A stretch of 64,000 nucleotides of DNA from Janthinobacterium sp. SUN073 (GTDB taxonomy: Bacteria > Pseudomonadota > Gammaproteobacteria > Burkholderiales > Burkholderiaceae_D): contig NZ_JAPUBT010000016.1 in NCBI RefSeq assembly GCF_030397665.1, positions 1 through 64,000 of the forward strand, in the 5' to 3' direction. The translations under genes and the position numbers were made by a program. The notes under the pieces were generated by a model. That model was not told the DNA's origin. It worked only from the letters and a program-made list of their open reading frames with translations, and made no database searches. Positions 37,131-45,968 of this stretch are shown here, piece after piece. Within the stretch, counting starts at the first letter, position 1; the number at the start of each line of letters is the position of its first letter.

Positions 37131-37637
37131 TCAAGCCAGTTGGCCCAGCAGCGTCTCGGCATTCGACACTTCAAACTTGCCGCCCTGCTCGACGTTCAAT
37201 TGCGTCACGACGCCATTGTCGACCAGCATCGAGTAGCGCTGCGAGCGCGTGCCCATGCCGTGCTTGGAGAAATCGGCGTCCAGGCCCAGGGCCTTGCTGA
37301 AGGCGGCATTGCCGTCAGCCATCATGCGAATCACGCCGGTGGCTTTCTGGTCGCGGCCCCAGGCGCCCATCACGAACGCGTCGTTGACGGAGATGCACCA
37401 GATTTCATCGACGCCTTTGGCTTTCAGGTCGGCAGCGTGCTGCACGTAGCCTGGCACGTGCTGTGCGGAGCAGGTCGGGGTGTAGGCGCCTGGCAGGCCG
37501 AAGATGGCGATCTTCTTGCCCTTGACCAGGTCTTGCACGTTGAACGTGTTCGGGCCCAGTGCGCAACCTTCGGTTTCGCTTTCGATGAATTCGGCCAGGG
37601 TGCCTTCTGGCAGGGTGTCGCCGATCTTGATGGTCAT
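37131..37637 (-). CDS. Peroxiredoxin (Prx5/AHP1 type)
   Basis: This thiol peroxidase of 168 aa reduces hydrogen peroxide and alkyl hydroperoxides. The peroxidatic cysteine is C56 in AYTPTCSAQH. Further cysteines at C25 and C81 are possible partners, and R in GTRSQRYSML supports the active site. The start at 37637 was chosen for the family N-terminus (MTIKIGDTLPEG). It follows ftsZ in many Burkholderiales; here an independent terminator lies between them. Confidence 0.92.
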   Translation of the reverse strand: MTIKIGDTLPEGTLAEFIESETEGCALGPNTFNVQDLVKGKKIAIFGLPGAYTPTCSAQHVPGYVQHAADLKAKGVDEIWCISVNDAFVMGAWGRDQKATGVIRMMADGNAAFSKALGLDADFSKHGMGTRSQRYSMLVDNGVVTQLNVEQGGKFEVSNAETLLGQLA

Positions 37638-37767
37638 GTTGACTCCTTGTGTACTGTCGGTTGAGGATGCTGCCGGCATGATGCCGACACTGCGCGATAG
37701 TATGCCTGACTTGCCGTATTTGTGCAGAAAGTGGCCGCAAAGGCAAAGGCAAAAGTCAAAAAACGGC

Positions 37768-37796
37768 AAAAAAAACGGCGACCCTCAGGCCGCCGT
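37768..37796 (-). terminator. Terminator of the dcw cluster after ftsZ
   Basis: On the minus strand ACGGCGGCC / GGTCGCCGT forms a stem with a four-base loop and one mismatch. A T-run (eight T's) follows. It lies 25 bases past the ftsZ stop. Confidence 0.85.
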
Positions 37797-37820
37797 CATC
37801 CTTGCTTGCATCAAACCACC

Positions 37821-39029
37821 TTAATCAGCCTGTTTGCGCAGGAAGGCAGGAATGTCATACGTTTCCATGCCATTCTTTTCCATCGCGCGCACTTGCTCGG
37901 AAGCCGATTCGCGGCGCCATACCGCCGGCGCCTTCATGCCGTCGAAACCGGCTGCCGGCGTGGCCACGCCAACCGTCGTCGTCGCCGCTTGCGCGCTACC
38001 CATGGCAGCCGAAGGGGTCAGCGGGCTGTTGTGGGTACCGGTGCGCAGCACTTGCTGCGGTACCAGCTGGATGTTTTTCTTGGCGCGGCCCAGGCCCGTG
38101 GCCACCACGGTGACGCGGATGTCGTCGCCCATGGCGTCGTCGTAGGCGATACCTTGCGCGATCGACGCGTCCGGCGCGGCAAACGCGCGCACGGCAGCCA
38201 TGACTTCCTTGATCTCTTTACCTTTCAAGCCACGGCTGGCCGTGACGTTGACCAGCACGCCGCGCGCGCCGGACAGGTCGATGCCATCGAGCAGCGGCGA
38301 AGCGACAGCCTGTTCGGCGGCGATGCGCGCGCGGTCGACGCCGGAAGCGGTCGCCGTGCCCATCATGGCCTTGCCCTGCTCGCCCATGATGGTTTTCACG
38401 TCGTTGAAGTCGACGTTGATATGGCCCGGCACGTTGATGATCTCGGCAATACCGGCCACCGCGTTGTTGAGCACATCATCGGCGTGCTGCATCCATTCCA
38501 GCATGCTTTCGTCCTCGTAGATCTCTTCCAGTTTTTCATTGAGGATGATGATCAGCGAATCGACGTGCAGCGACAGCTGCTCCAGGCCTTCGTCGGCGAT
38601 GTCCATGCACTTCTGGCCTTCGTACGAGAATGGCTTCGATACCACGGCGACCGTCAGCGCGCCCAGTTCCTTGGCCACTTCGGCCACGATAGGCGCTGCG
38701 CCCGTGCCCGTGCCGCCGCCCATGCCGGCGGCGATGAAAACCATGTGCGCGCCGCGCAGCGCGTCGGCGATGCGCGCGCGCGATTCCTCGGCCAGCTGGC
38801 GGCCGACGGCAGGCTTCATGCCGGCGCCCAGGCCGGTATCGCCGATCTGGATGATGTTGTGCGCCTTCGATGTCGACAGGGCCTGTGCGTCGGTGTTGGC
38901 GGCAATGAACTCCACACCCGACATGCCTTTGTTGATCATGTGTTGGACTGCATTGCCACCCGCACCGCCGACGCCGACGACCTTGATGACGGTACCTATA
39001 GCTGTGTTATCGACCATATCGAACTCCAT
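37821..39029 (-). CDS. ftsZ: Cell division protein FtsZ
   Basis: FtsZ is the tubulin-like GTPase that forms the division ring. The 402 aa product shows the GTP-binding GVGGAGGNAV near residue 20, the tubulin signature GGGTGTGAAP near 110, and the T7 loop region DFNDVKTIM near 210. The conserved C-terminal peptide DIPAFLRKQ binds FtsA and other partners. A 154-base gap to ftsA is AT-rich and may hold a separate promoter. It is the last gene of the dcw cluster. Confidence 0.98.
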   Translation of the reverse strand: MEFDMVDNTAIGTVIKVVGVGGAGGNAVQHMINKGMSGVEFIAANTDAQALSTSKAHNIIQIGDTGLGAGMKPAVGRQLAEESRARIADALRGAHMVFIAAGMGGGTGTGAAPIVAEVAKELGALTVAVVSKPFSYEGQKCMDIADEGLEQLSLHVDSLIIILNEKLEEIYEDESMLEWMQHADDVLNNAVAGIAEIINVPGHINVDFNDVKTIMGEQGKAMMGTATASGVDRARIAAEQAVASPLLDGIDLSGARGVLVNVTASRGLKGKEIKEVMAAVRAFAAPDASIAQGIAYDDAMGDDIRVTVVATGLGRAKKNIQLVPQQVLRTGTHNSPLTPSAAMGSAQAATTTVGVATPAAGFDGMKAPAVWRRESASEQVRAMEKNGMETYDIPAFLRKQAD

Positions 39030-39183
39030 GATGTGCTCCTATCAGATGCGGTTTCCAAGCGCCAGGCCTCATATTGGTAGGAGAACTGGAGATTGAAAAC
39101 TGCGGTTAAATATAAAATAAAGTTATGTGTGTGTACCTGCGATGCTGCCAAAAAACCTGTGCTGCCGGGCGAAAATCATGCCC

Positions 39184-40416
39184 TTAAAAATTCCCTAAAA
39201 ACCATTCCTTCATGCGCTGCCAGACTGCCTTCACCGAGCCGTCCTGACGCGTCACGATGTGGCCGCGCAGGTATTGCTTCTTCGCTTCCAGCAGCAGACC
39301 CAATACCGTGGCATAGCGCGGACTGCGCACCACGTCGGCCAGCTGGCCCCGATACTCGGGCGTGCCCAGGCGCGCCGGTTTCAGGAAAATGTCTTCCGCC
39401 ATTTCCACCATGCCGGGCATGATGGAAGTGCCGCCCGTGAGCACGATGCCCGACGACAGCACGCCTTCATAACCGGATTCGCGCACCACCTGGTGCACCA
39501 TCGCGAACAGCTCCTCGACGCGCGGCTCGATCACTGCCGCCAGCGCCTGGCGCGACAGGTTGCGCGGGCCGCGGTCGCCCAGGCCAGGCACTTCCAGCGA
39601 TTCGCCGGGGTCGGCCAGGACCTGCTTGGCCACGCCATAGCGGATCTTGATTTCTTCCGCTTCCGCGGTCGGGGTACGCAAGGCCATGGCGATGTCGTTG
39701 GTGATCTGGTCGCCGGCGATGGGAATGACTGCCGTATGGCGGATCGCGCCATCGGAGAATACCGCCACATCGGTCGTGCCGCCGCCGATGTCGATCAGCA
39801 CCACGCCCAGTTCCTTCTCGTCGGGCGTGAGCACCGCATCGGCCGAAGCCATCGGCTGCAGGATCAGGTCCGACACTTCCAGGCCGCAGCGGCGCACGCA
39901 CTTGACGATGTTCTGCACTGCCGACACGGCGCCGGTGACGATATGCACCTTCACCTCCAGGCGGATGCCGCTCATCCCGATAGGCTCGCGCACATCTTCC
40001 TGGCTGTCGACGATGAACTCTTGCGGCACCGTGTGCAGCAATTGCTGATCGGTCGGAATGTTAACCGCTTTTGCCGTCTCGATGACGCGCGCCACGTCGG
40101 TCGCCGTCACTTCCTTGTCCTTGATGGCCACCATGCCGCTGGAATTGAAGCTGCGGATATGGCTGCCCGCAATGCCCGCGTACACATTGCGGATCTTGCA
40201 GTCAGCCATCAGCTCGGCCTCTTCCAGCGCGCGCTGGATGGATTCCACCGTGGCCTCGATATTGACCACCACGCCCTTTTTCAGGCCCTTCGATTCGTGC
40301 TGGCCCAGCCCGATCACTTCGTGGCGTCCGTCGGACATCACTTCGGCTACCACCGCCACCACTTTCGAGGTGCCGATGTCGAGGCCGACGATCAGGTTTT
40401 TCGCGTCTTTTGTCAT
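39184..40416 (-). CDS. ftsA: Cell division protein FtsA
   Basis: FtsA is the actin-like protein that tethers FtsZ to the membrane. The 410 aa product has LIVGLDIGTSKVVAVVAEV at the N-terminus (phosphate-1 loop), VVLIDIGGGTTDVAVF near residue 205 (phosphate-2), and GIVLTGGTSIMPGM near 335. A C-terminal amphipathic helix (VWQRMKEWFLGNF) targets the membrane. A 45-base gap separates it from ftsQ. Confidence 0.97.
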   Translation of the reverse strand: MTKDAKNLIVGLDIGTSKVVAVVAEVMSDGRHEVIGLGQHESKGLKKGVVVNIEATVESIQRALEEAELMADCKIRNVYAGIAGSHIRSFNSSGMVAIKDKEVTATDVARVIETAKAVNIPTDQQLLHTVPQEFIVDSQEDVREPIGMSGIRLEVKVHIVTGAVSAVQNIVKCVRRCGLEVSDLILQPMASADAVLTPDEKELGVVLIDIGGGTTDVAVFSDGAIRHTAVIPIAGDQITNDIAMALRTPTAEAEEIKIRYGVAKQVLADPGESLEVPGLGDRGPRNLSRQALAAVIEPRVEELFAMVHQVVRESGYEGVLSSGIVLTGGTSIMPGMVEMAEDIFLKPARLGTPEYRGQLADVVRSPRYATVLGLLLEAKKQYLRGHIVTRQDGSVKAVWQRMKEWFLGNF

Positions 40417-40461
40417 TTCTGTCGCCTAGTTTTTTGGGCTATTGTTAAATTGATTATTCGG

Positions 40462-41280
40462 TTAAGTCGGTTTTTTAATCGGACTGCCATTCTTCTTCCT
40501 GATCGCTGGCGCCGGCCGGCCATCCTTGCCTTCGGCCGGTATCACCAGGCCGGCGGAACTGAGCGCCAGGCCATTCTGGTAGCGCATATCGATCGTGTCG
40601 ATATTCTCCAGCCGGCTCGCCAGCTGCGGGTAGATGCCCACCAGCCGGTCGACCCGCGCCTTCAGGGTCGTATGATTCTGCTCGCGCCCCAGCGCCACGC
40701 TCATGCCGTTATCCAGTTTCACCGTCCACGCATAGCGGCTCGACAGCGACAGCGATTCAGGCACCATCTTCAAAGGTGAAAACCACTTTGCCAGCTGCAC
40801 ATAGGTGGCCAGCACTTCCTTCTCGCTGCCATCAGGGCCGGCGAAGGCAGGCAATTCATGGTCGTCTTCGGCTTCGGCCACATTGGCCGTAAAGACGTCG
40901 CCCTTGACCGACAGCAAACGCCCGTCCTCGCCCCAGGTGCCCAGCGCTTCGTGTTCTTCCAGCGCCACGATCAGCTGGTTCGGCCACTCGCGCCGCACAC
41001 TGGCACGGCGCACCCAGGGCACCGATTCGAACACGCCCCGCACGCTTTCCAGGTTGGTCGTGAAGAAATTGCCCTTGATGCGGCCCAGAGTGCCGCTACG
41101 CAGGGTCAGGTAATTCACGTGACGCAGGCCCTTGTCGTCCGCGCTTTCCACCTTGATCGTGCGCAGGTCGAACATGGGACGCTGCGACACCCACCAGACG
41201 CCGGCCGCCACGCACACGACCAGAACGGCGGCCAGCAAGCCGTTGGCGGTCGTATTGAGGCTTTTAGCGTCATGCCACAT
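40462..41280 (-). CDS. ftsQ: Cell division protein FtsQ
   Basis: FtsQ is a bitopic divisome protein of 272 aa that links early and late components through FtsB/L. It has a short cytoplasmic N-terminus, a transmembrane helix at about residues 13-31, then a POTRA domain starting FDLRTIKVES and a beta domain. The C-terminus is basic and proline-containing. It starts one base after the ddl stop. Confidence 0.95.
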   Translation of the reverse strand: MWHDAKSLNTTANGLLAAVLVVCVAAGVWWVSQRPMFDLRTIKVESADDKGLRHVNYLTLRSGTLGRIKGNFFTTNLESVRGVFESVPWVRRASVRREWPNQLIVALEEHEALGTWGEDGRLLSVKGDVFTANVAEAEDDHELPAFAGPDGSEKEVLATYVQLAKWFSPLKMVPESLSLSSRYAWTVKLDNGMSVALGREQNHTTLKARVDRLVGIYPQLASRLENIDTIDMRYQNGLALSSAGLVIPAEGKDGRPAPAIRKKNGSPIKKPT

Positions 41281-41281
41281 A

Positions 41282-42250
41282 TCAGCGCTGTCCCTTGTGC
41301 ATTTTCAGTCGCGCGCCAGCGACGATTTCCAGGCACAGGTCTTCATAGCTGATGCCCACCGCGCGCGCCGCCATCGGCACGAGCGAGTGACCCGTCATAC
41401 CAGGCGAGGTATTGACTTCCAGCAGGAACAGCTTGCTGTCGGCCGCGCGCATCAGCACGTCCACACGTCCCCAGCCTTCGCAGCCGAGGGCGCGGTAGGC
41501 TGCCACGGCGATGCGCTCCATTTCCGCCACGATCGCCTGGTCCAGCTGCGGCGGGCAGAAATACTGCGTATCGTCCGTGAAGTACTTGTTCTGATAATCG
41601 TAATTGCCTTGCGGGGCGACGATCTCAATCGGCGGCAGCGCGCGTGCCGTGGCACCCTGGCCCAGGATCGCCACGGTGAATTCGCGGCCCTTGATGAATT
41701 CCTCGGCCAGCACCGAATCATCGAGGCCGGCGGCAATATCGTAGGCCGCCTGGAAAGCCGATGCTTCGTTGACGGTGGTGATGCCGATGCTCGATCCTTC
41801 GTGCGGCGGCTTGACGATCAGTGGCAAGCCCAGTTCCGCGGCGACCTTGGCCAAGTCGGAGCTATCATTGAGCACCGCGTACTGCGGCGTCGGCAGCTGG
41901 TGCATCAGCCAGATCATCTTGGTGTAGACCTTGTCCATGCCCACCGCGCACGCCATCACGCCGCTGCCCGTGTAGGGGATGCCCAGTTGTTCCAGCGCGC
42001 CCTGCAGGCTGCCGTCTTCGCCGAAGCGGCCGTGCAGCGCGATGAAGACGCGGTCAAATTGCTCAGCGGCCAATTCGGCCAGGCTGCGTTCACCCGTGTC
42101 GAACGCGTGCGCGTCCACGCCACGGCTTTTCAGTGCCGCCAGCACGCCCGTGCCGGACATCAGCGACACTTCGCGCTCGGCAGAGCTGCCGCCGAACAGG
42201 ACGCCGACCTTGCCCAATTGTTTAACGTCGATAGCTGAAGCTTGGTTCAC
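41282..42250 (-). CDS. ddl: D-alanine--D-alanine ligase
   Basis: This ATP-grasp ligase of 322 aa makes the D-Ala-D-Ala dipeptide of peptidoglycan. Family motifs: VLFGGSSAEREVSL near residue 17, HGRFGEDGSLQGALE near 73, PLIVKPPHEGSSIGI near 145, and EVNTSPGMTGHSLVP near 283. One base separates it from murC, and one base from ftsQ. Confidence 0.96.
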   Translation of the reverse strand: MNQASAIDVKQLGKVGVLFGGSSAEREVSLMSGTGVLAALKSRGVDAHAFDTGERSLAELAAEQFDRVFIALHGRFGEDGSLQGALEQLGIPYTGSGVMACAVGMDKVYTKMIWLMHQLPTPQYAVLNDSSDLAKVAAELGLPLIVKPPHEGSSIGITTVNEASAFQAAYDIAAGLDDSVLAEEFIKGREFTVAILGQGATARALPPIEIVAPQGNYDYQNKYFTDDTQYFCPPQLDQAIVAEMERIAVAAYRALGCEGWGRVDVLMRAADSKLFLLEVNTSPGMTGHSLVPMAARAVGISYEDLCLEIVAGARLKMHKGQR

Positions 42251-42251
42251 G

Positions 42252-43655
42252 TCAGGCCTTTACAGTGTTGGATGGATACGTTGTCAGTTGTTGCGGGATG
42301 CCGCTGATCGAGCCCGCTCCCATGGTCAGTACGACGTCGCCGTCGCGCGCCACGCTCATGATGGTGTCTGCCATGTCTGTCATGGACTCGACGAAGATCG
42401 GTTCGATCTTGCCGCGCGCGCGCAGCGCATGCGCCAATGCGCGGCCGTCGGCGGCGACGATAGGCGCTTCGCCTGCCGCATACACTTCGGACAGCAGCAG
42501 CACGTCGGGCGCGCCGAGCACCTTGACGAAATCCTCGAACAGGTCGCGCGTGCGGCTGTAGCGGTGCGGCTGGAAAGCCAGCACCAGGCGACGGCCAGGA
42601 TAGGCGGCGCGCGCAGCGGCCAGGGTCACTTCCGTTTCCACCGGATGGTGGCCGAAATCGTCGACCAGCGCGAAGCTGCCGCCATTCGGCAGCGCCACGT
42701 CGCCATAGCGCGTGAAGCGGCGGCCCACGCCGGAAAACTCGGCCAGGCCCTGCTGGGTGGCGCTGTCGGCGATGCCGATTTCGCGCGCGATGGCGATCGC
42801 CGAGCAGGCATTTTGCACGTTGTGCATGCCAGGCTGGTTCAGCACCACGTCGAGATCAGGATAGCCTTCCTGCAGCACCGTGAAATGCATTTCCAGGCCC
42901 ACGGCGCGCGCGTTGATGGCGCGCACTTCGGCGTCCTGCGCGAAGCCATAGGTGGTGACCGGCTTGGTCACGAAGGGGATGATGGCGCGCACGTGCGGAT
43001 CGTCGATGCACAGCATGGCGCGGCCATAGAAAGGCAGACGGTGGGTGAACTGCACGAACGCCTGCTTGAGCTTTTCGAAATCGTGCTCGTAGGTGTCCAT
43101 GTGATCGGCGTCGATGTTCGTGATCACTTCGATCATCGGCGTCAGGTTCAGGAACGAGGCGTCCGACTCATCGGCTTCGGCCACCAGATAGTCGCCCGAA
43201 CCGAGCTTGGCGTTCGCGCCGGCGCTGGTCAAACGGCCGCCGATCACGAAAGTAGGATCGAGACCTCCCTGCGCCAGCACGGACGCGACCAGGCTGGTGG
43301 TCGTCGTCTTGCCGTGCGTGCCGGCGATGGCGATGCCGCGTTTCAGACGCATCAATTCACCGAGCATCACGGCGCGCGGCACCAGCGGGATCTTGCGCGC
43401 GCGCGCGGCCACCACTTCCGGATTGTCTTGCGGGACGGCGCCCGACGTCACGACCGCATCGGCGTCGCCGATGTTCTCGGCCGCGTGGCCGAGCATGACC
43501 GTCGCGCCCAGGCTCGCCAGGCGCTGCGTCGCCGCATTGCTGCCCAGGTCGGAGCCCGACACCTTGTAGCCCAGGTTGACCAGCACTTCGGCGATGCCGC
43601 TCATGCCGCTGCCGCCAATGCCGACAAAGTGGATATTGTTTACTTTATGCTTCAC
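42252..43655 (-). CDS. murC: UDP-N-acetylmuramate--L-alanine ligase MurC
   Basis: MurC adds L-alanine to UDP-MurNAc. The product of about 467 aa starts at a GTG (43655): this gives the family N-terminus VKHKVNNIHFVGIGGSGMSG, has a GAGG about eight bases upstream and leaves a short gap to murG. The longer ATG frame (43703) would overlap murG. The ATP loop is GTHGKTTTTS near residue 110, and EADESDASF follows near 160. Confidence 0.95.
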   Translation of the reverse strand: MKHKVNNIHFVGIGGSGMSGIAEVLVNLGYKVSGSDLGSNAATQRLASLGATVMLGHAAENIGDADAVVTSGAVPQDNPEVVAARARKIPLVPRAVMLGELMRLKRGIAIAGTHGKTTTTSLVASVLAQGGLDPTFVIGGRLTSAGANAKLGSGDYLVAEADESDASFLNLTPMIEVITNIDADHMDTYEHDFEKLKQAFVQFTHRLPFYGRAMLCIDDPHVRAIIPFVTKPVTTYGFAQDAEVRAINARAVGLEMHFTVLQEGYPDLDVVLNQPGMHNVQNACSAIAIAREIGIADSATQQGLAEFSGVGRRFTRYGDVALPNGGSFALVDDFGHHPVETEVTLAAARAAYPGRRLVLAFQPHRYSRTRDLFEDFVKVLGAPDVLLLSEVYAAGEAPIVAADGRALAHALRARGKIEPIFVESMTDMADTIMSVARDGDVVLTMGAGSISGIPQQLTTYPSNTVKA

Positions 43656-43665
43656 AGAGCTAACC

Positions 43666-44760
43666 TCATGCCAGTTTTTCCAATACGTGTGCGATCGCCT
43701 CATTGGCGTCGCGCTTGCCTGCTGCCAGTGCCGCCTGCGCCATCTGCTGGCAGCTGTCGCGCGTCAAAGACGCCAGCAAGGCGCTCAGCGACGCCGCACT
43801 CATTTCCGTCTGCGGCAGATGAATCGCCGCGCCTTGTTTGGCCATCCATTGCGCGTTGTCGCGCTGGTGACTGGTGGTCGACGCCACCAGCGGCACGAGC
43901 ACACTGGCCACGCCGGCCGCCGTCAATTCCGACAGGGTGATGGCGCCAGCGCGGCAAATTACCAGGTCGGCCTCGGTATACGCCTTGGCCATGTCGTCGA
44001 TGAAGTCGACCACATTGGCTTGCACGCCCGCCTGCGCATACGCGGCATGCAGGGCGTCGATATTCTTCTTGCCCGACTGGTGCGTCACCAGCGGACGTTC
44101 GCCCTCCGGCATCAGCGCCAGCGCGGCAGGCAGATTGTCGTTCAGCGCTTTCGCGCCCAGGCTGCCGCCCACCACCAGGATGCGCAGCGGCCCGCTGCGG
44201 CCCGCAAAGCGGGACGCTGGCGGCGCCATGGCGAGGATCTCGGCGCGCACGGGATTGCCCGTGACGACGGCCTTGCCCGCGGCGCTGCCGAAATCGGCGG
44301 GAAAACCGAAGCACACCTTTTGTGCCAGCGGCACCAGCGTCTTGTTCGACAGCAGCAGCGCCGCGTCGGCATTGACCAGCACCAGCGGTACGCCCTTCAG
44401 GCGCGCCATCAGGCCGCCCGGCACGGTCACGTAGCCGCCCATGCCCATCACCACGTCCGGCTTGCGGCTGGCGATGAAACGGCGGATGGCAAAAAAGCTC
44501 GCCAGCATCCTGAAGCCGCCTTTGACCGTGTGCGCCAGACCCTTGCCGCGCATGCCGGAAAATTCGATGGCGTCCATGGGAATGCCGCTCTTCGGCACCA
44601 GTTCCTGCTCCATGCCATGGGTCGTGCCCAGCCAGCTCACTTCCCAGCCGCGCGCGCGCATGGTCTGCGCAATCGCCAGGCCAGGAAAAATATGGCCGCC
44701 GGTGCCGGCCGCCATGATCATCAGTCTTTTCGTCGTTTTCAAGTTCGTCACGTTGTTCAT
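43666..44760 (-). CDS. murG: UDP-GlcNAc:undecaprenyl-PP-MurNAc-pentapeptide transferase MurG
   Basis: MurG converts lipid I to lipid II at the inner face of the membrane. The 364 aa GT-B glycosyltransferase has the glycine loop AAGTGGHIFPGLAIA near residue 17, a second glycine loop LVVGGSLGAKALND near 192, and CRAGAITLSELTAAG near 262 for UDP-GlcNAc binding. The start overlaps the ftsW stop by four bases. Confidence 0.96.
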   Translation of the reverse strand: MNNVTNLKTTKRLMIMAAGTGGHIFPGLAIAQTMRARGWEVSWLGTTHGMEQELVPKSGIPMDAIEFSGMRGKGLAHTVKGGFRMLASFFAIRRFIASRKPDVVMGMGGYVTVPGGLMARLKGVPLVLVNADAALLLSNKTLVPLAQKVCFGFPADFGSAAGKAVVTGNPVRAEILAMAPPASRFAGRSGPLRILVVGGSLGAKALNDNLPAALALMPEGERPLVTHQSGKKNIDALHAAYAQAGVQANVVDFIDDMAKAYTEADLVICRAGAITLSELTAAGVASVLVPLVASTTSHQRDNAQWMAKQGAAIHLPQTEMSAASLSALLASLTRDSCQQMAQAALAAGKRDANEAIAHVLEKLA

Positions 44761-45968
44761 AGCCGGCCTCCGCGCATCAGAATCCGGTTTTCGTAGTCGA
44801 TGCGCAGCAAAATCGCCAGGCCGATACAGTTAATCAGTACGCCCGTGCCGCCATAGCTCATCAAAGGCAAAGTCAGGCCCTTCGTCGGCAGCAGGCCCAG
44901 GTTCACGCCCATGTTGATGAAGGTCTGCACGCCGATCCAGATGGCGATGCCTTTCGCGGTCAGGCCGGCAAAGGTCTGGTCGATGGCGATCGCCTGGCGG
45001 CCGATATCGAACGCGCGCTTGATAATCCAGTAGAACATGCCGATCACGATCAGCACGCCCACCAGGCCCAGTTCCTCGCCGATCACGGCCAGCAAGAAGT
45101 CCGTATGCGCTTCGGGCAGGTAGTGCAGCTTTTCCACGCTGCCGCCCAGTCCCACGCCAAACAGCTCGCCGCGCCCGAAGGCGATCAAGGAGTGCGTCAG
45201 CTGATACGCCTTGTTCAGCGCATTGTCTTCCTGCCACGGATCGAGATACGCAAAAAACCGCTCGCGGCGGAATTTCGACAAGGCGATGATGGTGACGAAA
45301 ATCGCCGTCAGCATGGCGCCGATGCCGCCGAACCAGATGGCGTTGACGCCGCCCAGGAACAGGATGCCCATGGCGATGCAGACGATCACGCCGAAGGCGC
45401 CCAGATCGGGCTCCATCAGCAGCAACAGGCCGACGAAGCTGACGGCCAGCGCCATCGGCATGAAGCCCTTGGTCAGCTTGTGCATGTATTCCTGCTTGCG
45501 CACGGTGTAATCGGCAGCGTACAGCACCATCACCACCTTCATCAGCTCGGACGGCTGCGGCCGCAGGCCCGGCAGATTCAGCCAGCGGCGACCGCCGTTG
45601 ACCGACACGCCCAGGCCCGGTATCAAGACCATCACCAGCAGCACCAGGGTGCCGATGAACAGCCACGGCGCCATCTTTTGCCAGGTGGCCACGGGAATGC
45701 GGAACACCAGCGCGCCGACGATGATCGATATACCGATGAACAGCGCCTGGCGCACGACGAAATAGTTGTTGGTGTAGGCGGCGAACTTGCGCGCGTCCGA
45801 CAGCGAGATCGACGCCGAATACACCATCACCATGCCCAGCAACATGAGCAGCAGGACCACCCACACCAGCGGCTTGTCATAGTCCATCATCTTCGATTGC
45901 CGCGCGCGGCTATCCAGCGGCTTGGCAGCCGAGCCGGAACCAAAGCTGAAGGGCAGTTGGAAAGCCAT
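44757..45968 (-). CDS. ftsW: Peptidoglycan glycosyltransferase FtsW
   Basis: FtsW is a SEDS-family polymerase of division septum peptidoglycan, 403 aa with about ten membrane helices. Family segments include NGGRRWLNLPGLRPQPSELM near residue 124 and GVGLGGSVEKLHYLPEAHTD near 267, plus MSYGGTGVL near the end. It pairs with FtsI. It overlaps murG by four bases and shares one base with murD. Confidence 0.96.
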   Translation of the reverse strand: MAFQLPFSFGSGSAAKPLDSRARQSKMMDYDKPLVWVVLLLMLLGMVMVYSASISLSDARKFAAYTNNYFVVRQALFIGISIIVGALVFRIPVATWQKMAPWLFIGTLVLLVMVLIPGLGVSVNGGRRWLNLPGLRPQPSELMKVVMVLYAADYTVRKQEYMHKLTKGFMPMALAVSFVGLLLLMEPDLGAFGVIVCIAMGILFLGGVNAIWFGGIGAMLTAIFVTIIALSKFRRERFFAYLDPWQEDNALNKAYQLTHSLIAFGRGELFGVGLGGSVEKLHYLPEAHTDFLLAVIGEELGLVGVLIVIGMFYWIIKRAFDIGRQAIAIDQTFAGLTAKGIAIWIGVQTFINMGVNLGLLPTKGLTLPLMSYGGTGVLINCIGLAILLRIDYENRILMRGGRL